A DNA stretch of 64,000 bases from Kocuria palustris (GTDB lineage Bacteria > Actinomycetota > Actinomycetes > Actinomycetales > Micrococcaceae): the NCBI RefSeq assembly GCF_016907795.1, contig NZ_JAFBCR010000001.1, positions 372,001 to 436,000 on the forward strand, given 5' to 3'. The translations under genes were made by a program, and so were the position numbers. Of the stretch, positions 47,186-55,921 are shown piece after piece; positions within the stretch are counted from its first letter, which is position 1, and the number at the start of each line of letters is the position of its first letter. The notes beneath the pieces were generated by a model. That model had not been told where the DNA came from, ran no database searches, and saw only the letters and a program-made list of their open reading frames with translations.

Positions 47186-47925
47186 CGGCGGGCCTCGTCG
47201 TCGGCGGAGCTCAGCCGCACGGTGACGTCGGGGAAGGCGGTCTCGATCTCGACCCCGGAGGATTCCGTCCCGACAGGGGCGGATCCCTCGCGACGCTGGA
47301 CCCGCCACCAGATGAAGAACCCGAGAAGAGTGAAGCAGCCGTAGAACACGTACATGGACGCCGAGGCGTAGTAGCCGGCCGAGACGAGCAGGGGCACGCC
47401 CACGATGTCCACGGCCACCCACACGAGCCAGAACTCGGTCCATCCGCGAGCCATGCCCCAGGTCGCCACCACGGAGCCCACGAAGATCCAGGCGTCGGCC
47501 CACACGGGCTCATAGGATCCCAGCGCGCGGAACAGCGGCGTGAGCGCAACAGTGCCCAGCACGAGCAGGGACACGAGCAGGATCCGCTCGCGTCCGGAGG
47601 CCCAGCCCGGGGAGACGGCCACGCCGTCGCCGGTGCGGGCCCGGCGCCACTGCACCCAGCCGTAGACGGCCACGATGATGAACATGACCTGGCGGCCTGC
47701 CTGCCCCAGCAGGTTCACGGGGTTCGGCGATCCGAAGACGGCGCCCAGGAAGACGGTGAGCAGCAGCAGATTGCCGACGATGCCGATGGGCCAGGCCCAG
47801 ACCTTCCGGCGCATCCCGCCGAAGGCCGAGAGCAGGCCGAAGACGTTGCCGATGACCTCGCGCCACAGCAGGAAGCCGTCGCCGATGCGCAGCTGCGCGT
47901 TGAACAGCTGCTCGAAGATCTCCAC
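47182..47925 (-). CDS. PnuC-family transporter, probably riboflavin uptake (PnuX/RibM-like)
   Basis: 247 residues with seven or eight membrane helices (EVIGNVFGLLSAFGGMRRKVWAWPIGIVGNLLLLTVFLG, GQAGRQVMFIIVAVYGWVQWRRA, WVAVDIVGVPLLVSAGYYASASMYVFYGCFTLLGFFIWWRVQR). PnuC transporters carry vitamins by facilitated diffusion with metabolic trapping. Location directly behind an FMN riboswitch and ahead of ribD indicates riboflavin rather than nicotinamide riboside. GTG 47925 is preferred for GGGAGG upstream. Confidence 0.88.
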   Translation of the reverse strand: MEIFEQLFNAQLRIGDGFLLWREVIGNVFGLLSAFGGMRRKVWAWPIGIVGNLLLLTVFLGAVFGSPNPVNLLGQAGRQVMFIIVAVYGWVQWRRARTGDGVAVSPGWASGRERILLVSLLVLGTVALTPLFRALGSYEPVWADAWIFVGSVVATWGMARGWTEFWLVWVAVDIVGVPLLVSAGYYASASMYVFYGCFTLLGFFIWWRVQRREGSAPVGTESSGVEIETAFPDVTVRLSSADDEARR

Positions 47926-48118
47926 CGTGGTGCCTCCCGGGCCGATCTGGCGGGCCGGGGTCCCGGTCCGCTGCGGGGGCCGATCCTGCGGGATCGGCGC
48001 GGCACGGATGTCCGGGAGGCGGACGGGAGGACGTGAGGCCGATGACGGCTCAGCCCATGGGCGCACGGCACGCCGAAGTCGGCGTGCGCGGGCCGCGAGG
48101 GCTCAGACGCGATCGACC

Positions 48119-48295
48119 GTGCTCCTCCCTTCCAGACTGTTCTGTCGGCACTGGAATCTCACCAGTCAGGCCGGGGCCGTGTCGTCGTCGAGGGCCCGGG
48201 CCCCGTTGAGGGCGCCGTGCGTTCTCGGCGACGACGACGGTTACCGGTTAGCGGGCTGTCACCGCCGGCTCGGAATTCCACCGATCTCGGAGCAC
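48119..48295 (-). promoter_or_regulatory. FMN riboswitch (RFN element)
   Basis: On the minus strand the conserved FMN aptamer blocks occur in order: GGTGGAATTCC, CCGGCGGTGACAGCCCGC, then after a variable arm TGGTGAGATTCCAGTGCCGAC and AGTCTGGAAGGGAGG. Outer stem P1 is formed by GTGCTCC (48295-48289) and GGAGCAC (48125-48119). It lies 194 bases upstream of the transporter start, so flavin binding would repress the whole rib operon. Confidence 0.95.
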
Positions 48296-48312
48296 GTCGT
48301 GTCGTGGGCCCG

Positions 48313-48318
48313 ATTATG
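48313..48318 (-). promoter_or_regulatory. Putative -10 element of the riboflavin operon
   Basis: CATAAT on the minus strand, 17 bases before the riboswitch P1 stem. No good TTGACA-like -35 was found at the expected distance, which overlaps the end of rpe. Confidence 0.45.
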
Positions 48319-48347
48319 GCACGCGGCGGCCCGGGTCCGCGGACGCG

Positions 48348-49013
48348 TCAGCCCTGGGCGGAGCGGGAGGCCTGGCGCAGAGCAGCGATCGCGGCCTGCG
48401 GGTCGTCCTTGCCGTACACGGCGGAGCCGGCCACGAAGACATCCGCGCCGGCCTCGGCGGCGCGCTCAATGGTCTCCATCGAGACGCCGCCGTCGACCTG
48501 CAGGGCGACCTCGCCGCCGCCGGCGCGGATGGCCTCGGCGGCGCGACGGATCTTGGGCAGGGTCACGTCCAGGAAGCTCTGGCCGCCGAAGCCCGGCTCC
48601 ACCGTCATCACCAGGAGCATGTCGATCTCGGTGAGCATGTCCAGGTAGGGCTCCACCGGTGTGGCGGGGCGCAGGGCCAGCCCGGCCTTGGAGCCGGCGC
48701 CGCGCAGCTCACGGGCCAGGCGGATGGGGGCGCGGGCGGCCTCGGCGTGGAAGGTCACCGACGCGCAGCCGGCCTCGGCGTAGCCAGGGGCCCAGCGATC
48801 GGCGTCCTCGATCATCAGGTGGATGTCCAGTGGCACCGGGGACACCTCCTGCAGCCGCTCGACCACCGGCAGGCCCAGGGTCAGGTTCGGCACGAAGCGG
48901 TTGTCCATGACGTCGATGTGCGCGGCGTCCGCGGTGGAGATCCGCTGCAGCTCAGCCTCCAGGTTGGCGAAATCCGCGGAGAGCACGGACGGGTGGATGC
49001 AGCAGCGGGACAT
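48348..49013 (-). CDS. rpe: Ribulose-phosphate 3-epimerase
   Basis: 221 residues, a TIM barrel interconverting ribulose 5-phosphate and xylulose 5-phosphate. Motifs: [61 protein letters not shown] and [20 protein letters not shown] lies four bases before ATG 49013. It is 34 bases downstream of rsmB, so probably co-transcribed with it. Confidence 0.95.
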   Translation of the reverse strand: MSRCCIHPSVLSADFANLEAELQRISTADAAHIDVMDNRFVPNLTLGLPVVERLQEVSPVPLDIHLMIEDADRWAPGYAEAGCASVTFHAEAARAPIRLARELRGAGSKAGLALRPATPVEPYLDMLTEIDMLLVMTVEPGFGGQSFLDVTLPKIRRAAEAIRAGGGEVALQVDGGVSMETIERAAEAGADVFVAGSAVYGKDDPQAAIAALRQASRSAQG

Positions 49014-49047
49014 GTCTCCTCCTGGAGCCTCGGGTGTGTCCTCGACC

Positions 49048-50736
49048 TTAGGAGGTCTTGGTGAACAGGGCCATGAACATGGCATCGGTTCCGTGCACGT
49101 GCGGCCACAGCTGCACGGTCCGCGCGCCGTCCGCCACGGACTCCCCCGCCGGATGCGGGTTCGACGGATCGGCTTCGCCCTCGAGGGCACCGGGAAGAGC
49201 CGCAGCGCGCGCCGGCTCGGCGGCGTCGATCAGACGCAGATCGGGACGGGCGCGCAGCAGGTCGTCGACGGCCACGACCGTCTCGGCCGCATGCGGAGAG
49301 CAGGTCGCGTAGAGCAGCAGCCCGCCGGGGCGCAGGGCCTCGGCTGCGGCCGGCAGCAGCTGAGCCTGCAGCTGGGTCAGATCGGCCAGGTCCGAGGGAC
49401 GACGGCGCCAGCGCGCTTCCGGACGGCGACGCAGCGCGCCCAGACCGGTGCAGGGGGCGTCGACGAGGACGCGGTCGAAGCCCTCGGCGGCCACGTAGTG
49501 ATCGGGCTGCTCCAGCACCGAGGCGATGTCGCGGCCGTCGCCCCAGCGGATCTGCCAGGCCTCCTCGGGCAGCACGGCCAGGGCATCGTCGACCAGACGG
49601 GCGCGGTGCTCGGAGACCTCGTTGGCCAGCAGGGTGGCCCCGTTCTGCTGGGCCAGTGCGGCCAGCAGAGCGGCCTTGCCGCCGGGGCCGGCGCACAGGT
49701 CGAGCCAGTGCTCCCCCTCCTCCACGGGCCGTGCCGCGACGAGGGTGCGGGCCACGAGCTGGGAGCCCGAGTCCTGGACGCGGATCCCGCCGGTGCGCAC
49801 TCCGGCGCGCCGGTGGAGATCGCCGCCGCCGCTGATCGCGGAGTCCGGGGTCAGCGGACCGGGCTCGGCGCCGTCGTCGAGCTCCTCCTGGATATGTCCC
49901 AGTCCCGGAAGCGCCACGAGCTGGACGGAGGGCGGCTCGTTATCCGCCTCGAGCAGAGCCTCGATCTCCTCCGGGCTGCGCCCGTGGGCGCTCAGCGCCT
50001 GGCTCATGGCGCGCACGATCCACTCGGGATGCGCGTGGGCGGTGGCCAGGCGCTGCCAGGCAGTCGAGCCCTCGTTCAGCTCGGCGATCCACTGCTCCAG
50101 CGGGGCGGCCGCGACCTTCCGCAGCACCGCGTTGACCAGGCCCGACGGACCCGCGCCGATCTCGGCGCGGGTCAGCCCGACCGTCTGATCGATCGCCGCG
50201 TGATCCGGCACGCGCATGGCCAGCAGCTGGTGCACGCCCAGGCGCAGGACGTCGACCACCGGGGCGTCGAGCTGCTCGAGGGGCCGGTCCACGCAGCGCT
50301 GCAGGATCGCATCCCACGTGCCCTGATGCCGCAGTGCCCCGTAGGCGAGCTCGGTCGCGAAGCCGGCGTCGCGACGGTCCAGGCGCTGCTCCCGGATCTG
50401 CTGCGGAAGCACCAGGTTGCCGTAGGCGTCGTTCTCGGAGACCTCGCGCAGGGTCCGGTAGGCCGCCAGGCGCGCCGGGTCGGCCTGACGGGAGCGCTGC
50501 GACGGAGCAGAGGCCGAGTACGAGCGCTGATCCATCGAGCGGCGATGGCGCTGGCGTCCGGCCTGGTCGCGGCGGTCCTCGCCGCGCTGCCGACCGCCCG
50601 AGCCGCCGCCTGCACGACCTCCGGCACCGCGGCCGGCACCGGGCCCGCCGCCACGGCGCCCGCCCTGGCCGGCTCCGCCGCGCGACGCTCCTCCGCGGCC
50701 CGAGCCGCGCTGTCCTGACTCATCCGCCGGGCTCAT
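49048..50736 (-). CDS. rsmB: 16S rRNA (cytosine-C5)-methyltransferase RsmB (Fmu/Sun) with Gly/Arg-rich N-terminal tail
   Basis: 562 residues. The first ~70 are low-complexity Gly/Arg/Ser ([18 protein letters not shown]), then a NusB-like RNA-binding domain (~85-220; [20 protein letters not shown]), then the SAM-dependent methyltransferase ([41 protein letters not shown] and [13 protein letters not shown] with the two cysteines). The family methylates C967 of 16S rRNA. ATG 50736 overlaps the fmt stop (ATGA); internal ATG 50535 would omit the tail. Confidence 0.93.
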   Translation of the reverse strand: MSPADESGQRGSGRGGASRGGAGQGGRRGGGPGAGRGAGGRAGGGSGGRQRGEDRRDQAGRQRHRRSMDQRSYSASAPSQRSRQADPARLAAYRTLREVSENDAYGNLVLPQQIREQRLDRRDAGFATELAYGALRHQGTWDAILQRCVDRPLEQLDAPVVDVLRLGVHQLLAMRVPDHAAIDQTVGLTRAEIGAGPSGLVNAVLRKVAAAPLEQWIAELNEGSTAWQRLATAHAHPEWIVRAMSQALSAHGRSPEEIEALLEADNEPPSVQLVALPGLGHIQEELDDGAEPGPLTPDSAISGGGDLHRRAGVRTGGIRVQDSGSQLVARTLVAARPVEEGEHWLDLCAGPGGKAALLAALAQQNGATLLANEVSEHRARLVDDALAVLPEEAWQIRWGDGRDIASVLEQPDHYVAAEGFDRVLVDAPCTGLGALRRRPEARWRRRPSDLADLTQLQAQLLPAAAEALRPGGLLLYATCSPHAAETVVAVDDLLRARPDLRLIDAAEPARAAALPGALEGEADPSNPHPAGESVADGARTVQLWPHVHGTDAMFMALFTKTS

Positions 50737-51671
50737 GCGAACACCGTCCTCGTGGTCTCGTCGTCGGCGCGGCCGAGTCGGCCGCGGGCCCAGTCGCCGG
50801 CATCCATGGCCTGCTTGCCCGCCGGCTGCACGCGCAGCAGCTCGAGAGCGTGGGTTCCGGTGCCGGTCAGGACGCGGCCGTCGCGCAGCTGCACCTGTCC
50901 CGGGGCCAGATCGGTGTGCTCGGGGGCCTCGCGCACACCGGCCACGATCTTGAAGCGCTGGCCGTCGAGCTCGGTCCACGGTCCCGGCTCGGGGGTGGTG
51001 CCGCGCACCAGGCGCGCGATCTCTGCTGCCGGACGCTGCCAGTCGATGCGGCTGTCCGCGGTGGACAGCTTGGGCGCCATGGTTGCCTCCCCCTGCTGCG
51101 GGACGGGCTGCTCGCCGCGCTCCAGGCGCTGCAGGGCCTCCAGCAGCAGCGGCGCGGTCTCGTGCGACATTCGCTCGAGCAGCGAGCCGGCCACGTCGTC
51201 GTCGTGCAGCTGCGTGCGCGCGGTGCCCAGCAGCGGTCCTGTGTCCATGCCCTCGTCGAGCAGGAAGGCGGAGGCGCCGAGCTCGGCGTCGCCGTGGATG
51301 AGCGAGTGCTGCACTGGTGCGGCTCCGCGCCAGCGCGGCAGCAGGGAGAAGTGGAGGTTGACCCAGCCCAGCGGCAGGGCCTCCAGCGCCGGGCGCTTGA
51401 GCAGCGCGCCGTAGGCCACGATGGCCCCGGCCTGCGCGCCGGTGGAACGCAGCTGCTCGACGACCTCGTCGTCGACCCGATTGGCCTTCAGCACGGGCAG
51501 ACCGAGCCGCTCGGCGGCTGCGGCCACCGGCGACGGGGTCAGCACCTTCTTGCGTCCCACGGGGGCGTCGGTACGGGTGAGCACCGCTGCGATCTCGATC
51601 CCCTCGGCAGCAGCCAGGTGCTCGAGCGGCGCCACTGCGGGTTCGGGCGTTCCTGCGTAGATGATTCTCAC
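50733..51671 (-). CDS. fmt: Methionyl-tRNA formyltransferase
   Basis: 312 residues. It formylates initiator Met-tRNA using 10-formyl-THF. Motifs: MRIIYAGTPEPAVAPLEHL, VAYGALLKRPALEALPLGWVNLHFSLLPRWRGAAPVQHSLIHGD and FLLDEGMDTGPLL, with a C-terminal OB domain. GTG 51671 has GGAGG four bases upstream. It follows def by nine bases, the classical def-fmt-rsmB order. Confidence 0.96.
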   Translation of the reverse strand: MRIIYAGTPEPAVAPLEHLAAAEGIEIAAVLTRTDAPVGRKKVLTPSPVAAAAERLGLPVLKANRVDDEVVEQLRSTGAQAGAIVAYGALLKRPALEALPLGWVNLHFSLLPRWRGAAPVQHSLIHGDAELGASAFLLDEGMDTGPLLGTARTQLHDDDVAGSLLERMSHETAPLLLEALQRLERGEQPVPQQGEATMAPKLSTADSRIDWQRPAAEIARLVRGTTPEPGPWTELDGQRFKIVAGVREAPEHTDLAPGQVQLRDGRVLTGTGTHALELLRVQPAGKQAMDAGDWARGRLGRADDETTRTVFA

Positions 51672-51680
51672 GGTGCCTCC

Positions 51681-52229
51681 TCAGCCTCCGAAGCTCGAGC
51701 CCAGGGTGCCGGCGCGCTCCTGGCGGACCTCGGCGACGGTGCGGGCGTAGTCCTCGGCGCGGATCCGCCGCCATGCCTCGCGGCGGGCCTCGCCCTCCAG
51801 GCGGTTGACGTACAGGGTGCCCTGCAGGTGATCGTGCTCGTGCTGGAAGCAGCGCGCCAGCAGGCCCATGGCCTCGGCCTCGTGCTCCTGGCCGTGCTCG
51901 TCGAGCCCGCTCACGCGCGCCCACTGCCGGCGCGGGGTGTCGAAGCCCAGCCCCGGCACGGACAGGCAGCCCTCGCCGCCCTCCTGCATCTCATCCCCCA
52001 GCTCGATCCTCGGGTTGATGAAGACCCCGGAGTCCTCGCCGATCTCGTAGACGAAGATCTGCAGGCCCACGCCGATCTGCGGGGCGGCCAGCCCCACTCC
52101 CTCCACATCGCGCATGGTCTCGAACATGTCGGCCACCAGGGTGCGCAGATCATCGTCGAAGCGCCTGACCGGGTCGGCGGCGGAGCGCAGGATCGGATCC
52201 CCGATCGTGCGGATCGGACGGACGGACAT
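51681..52229 (-). CDS. def: Peptide deformylase
   Basis: 182 residues. It removes the formyl group from nascent N-termini. All three metal-site motifs are present: GVGLAAPQIG (44-53), EGCLS with Cys88, and HEHDH (130-134, HExxH). GGAGG precedes ATG 52229 by about eight bases. First of the def-fmt-rsmB(-rpe) group. Confidence 0.96.
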   Translation of the reverse strand: MSVRPIRTIGDPILRSAADPVRRFDDDLRTLVADMFETMRDVEGVGLAAPQIGVGLQIFVYEIGEDSGVFINPRIELGDEMQEGGEGCLSVPGLGFDTPRRQWARVSGLDEHGQEHEAEAMGLLARCFQHEHDHLQGTLYVNRLEGEARREAWRRIRAEDYARTVAEVRQERAGTLGSSFGG

Positions 52230-52305
52230 CGGAGGCTCCTCCAAATGGGACGAGAGGGTGGGGTGCTTGCTGGGCGGCCGCGGCCCGCGGACGACGTACG
52301 CCGGC

Positions 52306-53148
52306 TCAGGCCGGCGGCGGCGGGACGGGGCGCAGCTGCGACGGGCCCCGATCCAGCTTGGTCTGATGGGCCCACAGCCTGCGCAGCGAGCAGAACTTGT
52401 GCCAGTGCGCCTCGAGGACCTCGGGTGCGGCCTGCTGGGCGGAGACCTCGGTCTCCCCCACGGCCACGCCGAGCAGCAGGTCGGCCGCACCGAACTTCCA
52501 GGGCTCCCAGGTGCCGGCCTGAGCGTCGAGCAGCTGCTCCTCGGCCTTCAGACCCGCCACGAGCTGGGTCACGACCTTGGCATCCATGGGCTTGACCCGA
52601 CCGGAGCGGTCGGTGCCCTTGGTCTTGTAGTCGATCAGGCAGACCTTGCCGCCGATGCGCGCGACCAGATCCAGCGTCCCGGCGTAGCCGACCGTGGCGT
52701 TCCAGACCGTGATCTCGGCGGCCAGCGGCTCCGGGCGGTAGAGCTGCCACCACTCGTCGAAGCGATCCGCGTAGGCGCGCTCGCCGTGCGAGGCCAGGAC
52801 CTCCCGCGCCTCCTCGACCCGGGACTCCAGACCCATGGCGCGCAGAGCGGTCTGCTCGGCGTAGTCGTGGACCCGGTCTCCGCGCAGGGCCGCTTCGTCG
52901 CGGTGGCGTTCGGCGGCTCCGGCGGCGTCGCGGGCGATCTGGCGCAGCTTGGGCGCGGAGCCGATGGACTGCGGGAGACGATCGTCGGTGATCACAGCCT
53001 GTGCGGCCGACCAGCCGTGCCAGCCGCCCAGGTCCAGGGCCGCGCAGCTGAGCACAGTGGTGATCGAGGGGACCTCGGGCTGCCCGGACTCCGAGCGGGC
53101 GTACATCCGCCCGTTCTCGGTCTGGCGCGCCAGTCGCGGCTGGGTCAT
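52306..53148 (-). CDS. PD-(D/E)XK nuclease-like protein
   Basis: 280 residues. RGDRVHDYAEQTALRAMG resembles the helical motif preceding RecB/Cas4-type nuclease cores. The core itself is suggested by LAAEITVWN, GYAGTLDLVARIGGKVCLIDYKTKG (Asp...IDYKTK) and a downstream Gln in VTQLVAGLKAEEQLL. This matches the PD-(D/E)XK exonuclease fold, but the specific role is unknown and no phage or CRISPR genes are nearby. ATG 53148. Confidence 0.72.
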   Translation of the reverse strand: MTQPRLARQTENGRMYARSESGQPEVPSITTVLSCAALDLGGWHGWSAAQAVITDDRLPQSIGSAPKLRQIARDAAGAAERHRDEAALRGDRVHDYAEQTALRAMGLESRVEEAREVLASHGERAYADRFDEWWQLYRPEPLAAEITVWNATVGYAGTLDLVARIGGKVCLIDYKTKGTDRSGRVKPMDAKVVTQLVAGLKAEEQLLDAQAGTWEPWKFGAADLLLGVAVGETEVSAQQAAPEVLEAHWHKFCSLRRLWAHQTKLDRGPSQLRPVPPPPA

Positions 53149-53248
53149 GCGGAGGCTCCCTCCTGGGCGTCCTCATGGGTGGCCTATCCCCCCGCGGATC
53201 CGGGAGCACGGCGACCTCGAGGAGGCAGGACGACGGTCTTCATGCAGA

Positions 53249-53281
53249 AGGCCCCGGCCGGTGGAACCGGACGGGGCCTTC
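53249..53281 (-). terminator. Terminator of tRNA-Val(CAC)
   Basis: Arms AAGGCCCCG (53249-53257) and CGGGGCCTT (53273-53281), with an inner CCGGT/ACCGG stem, 15 bases past the tRNA 3' end on the minus strand. Confidence 0.8.
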
Positions 53282-53295
53282 TGGTCGATCTTCCG

Positions 53296-53367
53296 TGCGC
53301 GATACTGGGATCGAACCAGTGACCTCTTCGGTGTGAACGAAGCGCGCTACCGCTGCGCTAATCGCGC
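53296..53367 (-). tRNA. tRNA-Val (anticodon CAC)
   Basis: 72 bases with GCGCGAT/ATCGCGC acceptor stem, TAGCGCAGCGGTAGCGC D-arm, anticodon stem CTTCG/CGAAG around TTCACAC, and T-arm CTGGTTCGATCCCAG. 3' CCA is not encoded. A promoter fits at 53382-53411. Confidence 0.95.
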
Positions 53368-53381
53368 CTTTCGACCTGGAA

Positions 53382-53411
53382 ACCATAGCGCACCCTGACG
53401 CGGCTCGCCAA
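53382..53411 (-). promoter_or_regulatory. Promoter of tRNA-Val(CAC)
   Basis: On the minus strand TTGGCG (53411-53406), 18-base spacer, TATGGT (53387-53382), ending 14 bases before the tRNA 5' end. Confidence 0.6.
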
Positions 53412-53813
53412 TTCGGCCTCGCCGGCACCTGGCCGCGCCCCTGCTGGCGCCCTTCTCCCGACGGTCTTCCCACAGCGCTTCTTCGCTTCATCTCTCTTCT
53501 CCTTCTTCGCACGCTCGCGCGAGCAGGAGCGATCCGGGGCCCGGGCCTCAGGCATGCAGACACCCAAGCCTCCAGTGACGTGCGAGCTGTCTTGCACCCC
53601 CGTCGGACCAGGGCACTGGAGCCGATTTGCATGGCGCCATCCAGGTGGCCTAATGTCTACGCCTGTCGGAACGGCGAGCAGCCCGAAGGACGCGGAGCGA
53701 GAGCCCGGCGCATCGGACTGGACGCACTGTCCGCAGCCGAGGCGCCGAGCATGAGCACGGAAGAGGCTGTGATACAGTTTCCGATCGAACGTCAGCCGAA
53801 AGGCCGATGATTC
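53412..53813. other. Non-coding region between divergent tRNA genes
   Basis: About 400 bases. No reading frame looks protein-like. It has pyrimidine-rich stretches (around 53470-53515) and possible plus-strand promoters: TTGCAT (53627-53632), 18 bases, TAATGT (53651-53656), and a TACAGT about 36 bases before tRNA-Gly. Assignment of either to the tRNA operon is tentative. Confidence 0.4.
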
Positions 53814-53886
53814 GCGGTTGTAGCTCAGCTGGTAGAGCATCACCTTGCCATGGTGAGGGTCGCGGGTTCGACTCCCGTCAACCGCT
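53814..53886 (+). tRNA. tRNA-Gly (anticodon GCC)
   Basis: 73 bases: GCGGTTG/CAACCGC acceptor stem, D-arm GCTCAGCTGGTAGAGC, anticodon stem TCACC/GGTGA around TTGCCAT, and T-arm CGGGTTCGACTCCCG. CCA not encoded. Confidence 0.96.
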
Positions 53887-53952
53887 CGGAGAGCATCATC
53901 TTCGGATGGATGCGATCAATGAGAAGGCCAGGTCCGCAAGGACACAGGTCCC

Positions 53953-54023
53953 GGTGGGGTGGCCGAGTGGTTAGGCAGCGGCCTGCAAAGCCGTCTACGC
54001 GGGTTCGAATCCCGTCTCCACCT
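53953..54023 (+). tRNA. tRNA-Cys (anticodon GCA)
   Basis: 71 bases: GGTGGGG/CTCCACC acceptor stem, anticodon loop CTGCAAA, T-arm CGGGTTCGAATCCCG and U as discriminator base, as typical for tRNA-Cys. CCA not encoded. Confidence 0.95.
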
Positions 54024-54058
54024 CGGTTCCCACCAAGCTCGCTCCCACGGGAGCATGA

Positions 54059-54133
54059 GCGCGATTGGCGCAGCGGTAGCGCGCTTCCCTGACACGGAAG
54101 AGGTCACTGGTTCGATCCCAGTATCGCGCACCA
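54059..54133 (+). tRNA. tRNA-Val (anticodon GAC)
   Basis: 72-base body plus encoded CCA (54131-54133). Acceptor GCGCGAT/ATCGCGC, anticodon stem CTTCC/GGAAG around CTGACAC. The acceptor and T-arm are identical to the tRNA-Val(CAC) on the other strand. Followed by a perfect terminator palindrome. Confidence 0.96.
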
Positions 54134-54139
54134 CCTCAG

Positions 54140-54171
54140 AAGGCCCCGACTGAAGCTTCAGTCGGGGCCTT
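54140..54171 (+). terminator. Terminator of the tRNA Gly-Cys-Val operon
   Basis: Perfect 32-base palindrome centred on AAGCTT (arms AAGGCCCCGACTGAAG and complement), ending in CTTCG, seven bases after the tRNA. Confidence 0.9.
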
Positions 54172-54520
54172 CGTCGTCCCCTCAGGCACTCCGCCACACC
54201 ACGCTCTCCGAACTCGTCGGCGCCCTCCCTCAGCCGCTCCGCGTCTCCACCTCACCCGCCCCCGCGCCGAGTGGATGCTCAGTTGCACTATCGGGGCCCT
54301 CAGCGCAAGTGGGGATCCACTCGGCCTCGGGGCGGGGTGTGAGGAAGGCGCGGCAGTGAAGTGCGGCGGGGAGAGGCGGTGGGTAGAGGCCGCAGGGAGG
54401 GGCTGCGGAGAGGCTCGCGGCGGCCTGCGACTCGCCGTGCACGCGTGAATGGTGACGAAACGGCCCTCGGCAGTGGAGAGTATGCGATGTCAGATGACAT
54501 CGATGCGAGAGGAGACCATT
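54172..54520. other. Intergenic region with an unexplained inverted repeat
   Basis: About 350 bases. It holds an inverted repeat with perfect 11-base arms (GCCGAGTGGAT at 54266-54276, ATCCACTCGGC at 54315-54325) separated by 38 bases, then a purine-rich stretch and the leader of the small gene at 54521. No gene was found. Confidence 0.6.
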
Positions 54521-54688
54521 ATGGTGGATCTCGGAGGAATGGCAGACAAGGCCAAGCAGGCTGCTTCGGATAACCCCGAGGCCGTCGACAAGGCAGCTGA
54601 CACGGCCAACGACAAGACCGGCGGCCAGCACGAGGACCACATCAACTCCGCCAAGGACAAGCTCACTGGCGGAAACGACGACAACTGA
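54521..54688 (+). CDS. MT0933/Rv0909-type small antitoxin-like protein
   Basis: 55 residues, highly charged: MVDLGGMADKAKQAASDNPEAVDKAADTAN and TGGQHEDHINSAKDKL match the actinobacterial MT0933 antitoxin family (Mycobacterium Rv0909 with toxin Rv0910). No toxin gene lies beside it, so a toxin-antitoxin role is unproven; it may be a CsbD-like stress protein. ATG 54521 has AGGAG about six bases upstream. Confidence 0.75.
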   Translation: MVDLGGMADKAKQAASDNPEAVDKAADTANDKTGGQHEDHINSAKDKLTGGNDDN

Positions 54689-54736
54689 TCCACGGATCAG
54701 CGGTCGACCGGCCCGCAAGGGTCGGTCCTCATGCGC

Positions 54737-54771
54737 CTGAGGGGCGGCACCATCACGGTGCCGCCCCTCAG
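54737..54771. terminator. Bidirectional terminator between the small antitoxin-like gene and zapE
   Basis: Perfect 15-base arms (CTGAGGGGCGGCACC at 54737-54751, complement at 54757-54771) between convergent stops 54688 and 54857. Confidence 0.88.
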
Positions 54772-54856
54772 TGCATCTGCAGATGCTCGCATCCCGGCCG
54801 GGGTCCTCCGGCCGGCATCGGACGACCGGACGACGACGGTCGAGCCCTCAGCCGCG

Positions 54857-55921
54857 TCAGACCGAGGGCTGCTCCGGCATCTGTCCCTCGCGGGCCAGGG
54901 CCGTCAGTCGCGAGACGGCGCGCGAGTACTTCTTCTGGTAGCCGCCGGCCATCATCTCCGGGGTGAAGATCTGATCGAAGGCCACGCCGGAGCTGATGAT
55001 CGGCAGGTCGCGGTCGTAGAGGCGGTCGGCCAGCACGACCAGACGCAGAGCCAGGGCCTGCTCGTCGACCGTGCGCACGCCGCGCCACACGATGCCGTCG
55101 AGGCCCTGGACCATGGCCCGGTAGCGCGACGGGTGCACGCGGATCAGGTGCTCCAGGATGTCCTCGAAGTCGTCGACCGCGATGGTCGCGTCGTCCGGGA
55201 AGCGCTGCGCGGCGGCCGCCTCGAGCTGGTCGTCCGCCAGCGGCGCGGGTGCCTCGGGCAGGCCGCGGTGGCGGAAGTCCTCGCCGTCGATGCGCAGGAC
55301 GTCGAACTGATCGGAGAGCACCTGGATCTCGCGCTGGAAGTCCTGCGCGGCGAAGCGGCCCTCCCCCAGCGAACCGGGCAGCGTGTTGGAGGTCGCGGCC
55401 AGGCGCACCCCAGCATCCGAGAGCTCCCGCATCAGCCGGGACATCAGGACGGTGTCGCCGGGATCGTCGAGCTCGAACTCGTCGATGCACACCAGCGCAT
55501 AACCGCTCAGCGCCTCGACCGTCTTGCGGAAGGTCAGAGCGCCGACAAGGTTGGTGTACTCCACGAAGGTGCCGAAGGACTTCGGCCCCGGCGAGTCGTG
55601 CCACAGCGAGGCCAGCAGGTGCGTCTTGCCCACGCCGAAGCCGCCGTCGAGGTAGATGCCCTGGGCCGCCGTCTGCTTCTGCCCGCCGCCGAACATGCGC
55701 GAGAGGAAGCCGCCGCTCTTCTTCTGGGAGGGCGCCTGGATCGAGGCGGCGAAGCGCTTGAGCACCTCGACGGCCTCCGCCTGCGAGGGCTGTGAGGGGT
55801 CCGGGCGGTAGGTGTCGAAGGAGACCTCGCCGAAGCGCTCCGAGGGGCGGAAGCCCTCGAGCAGCTGCTCCGCGGAGACGGACGGTGCGCGCTCGGACAG
55901 GCGCTCGATCTTGGGACTCAC
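54857..55921 (-). CDS. zapE: Cell division protein ZapE (AFG1-like ATPase)
   Basis: 354 residues. Walker A is [14 protein letters not shown] and Walker [26 protein letters not shown], then the family-specific [23 protein letters not shown]. In Proteobacteria ZapE is an FtsZ-associated ATPase; the actinobacterial role is less known. GTG 55921 has GAGG six bases upstream. Divergent from the rhodanese gene. Confidence 0.9.
   Translation of the reverse strand: MSPKIERLSERAPSVSAEQLLEGFRPSERFGEVSFDTYRPDPSQPSQAEAVEVLKRFAASIQAPSQKKSGGFLSRMFGGGQKQTAAQGIYLDGGFGVGKTHLLASLWHDSPGPKSFGTFVEYTNLVGALTFRKTVEALSGYALVCIDEFELDDPGDTVLMSRLMRELSDAGVRLAATSNTLPGSLGEGRFAAQDFQREIQVLSDQFDVLRIDGEDFRHRGLPEAPAPLADDQLEAAAAQRFPDDATIAVDDFEDILEHLIRVHPSRYRAMVQGLDGIVWRGVRTVDEQALALRLVVLADRLYDRDLPIISSGVAFDQIFTPEMMAGGYQKKYSRAVSRLTALAREGQMPEQPSV

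Larger units (their letters stand above)
47926..48347 (-). other. Leader and promoter region of the riboflavin operon
   Basis: 422 bases without a gene. On the minus strand it holds a -10 element (CATAAT, 48313-48318), the FMN aptamer (48119-48295), then a ~190-base stretch to GTG 47925. That stretch includes a perfect 9-base-arm hairpin (48068-48087, GCACGCCGA...TCGGCGTGC) that could be part of the expression platform. Confidence 0.7.

Noticed and set aside
52306-53148. PD-(D/E)XK-like gene as a Cas4 or phage exonuclease marking a defence or prophage region
   Set aside because: No cas genes, repeats, integrase or phage structural genes nearby; it sits among translation housekeeping genes.
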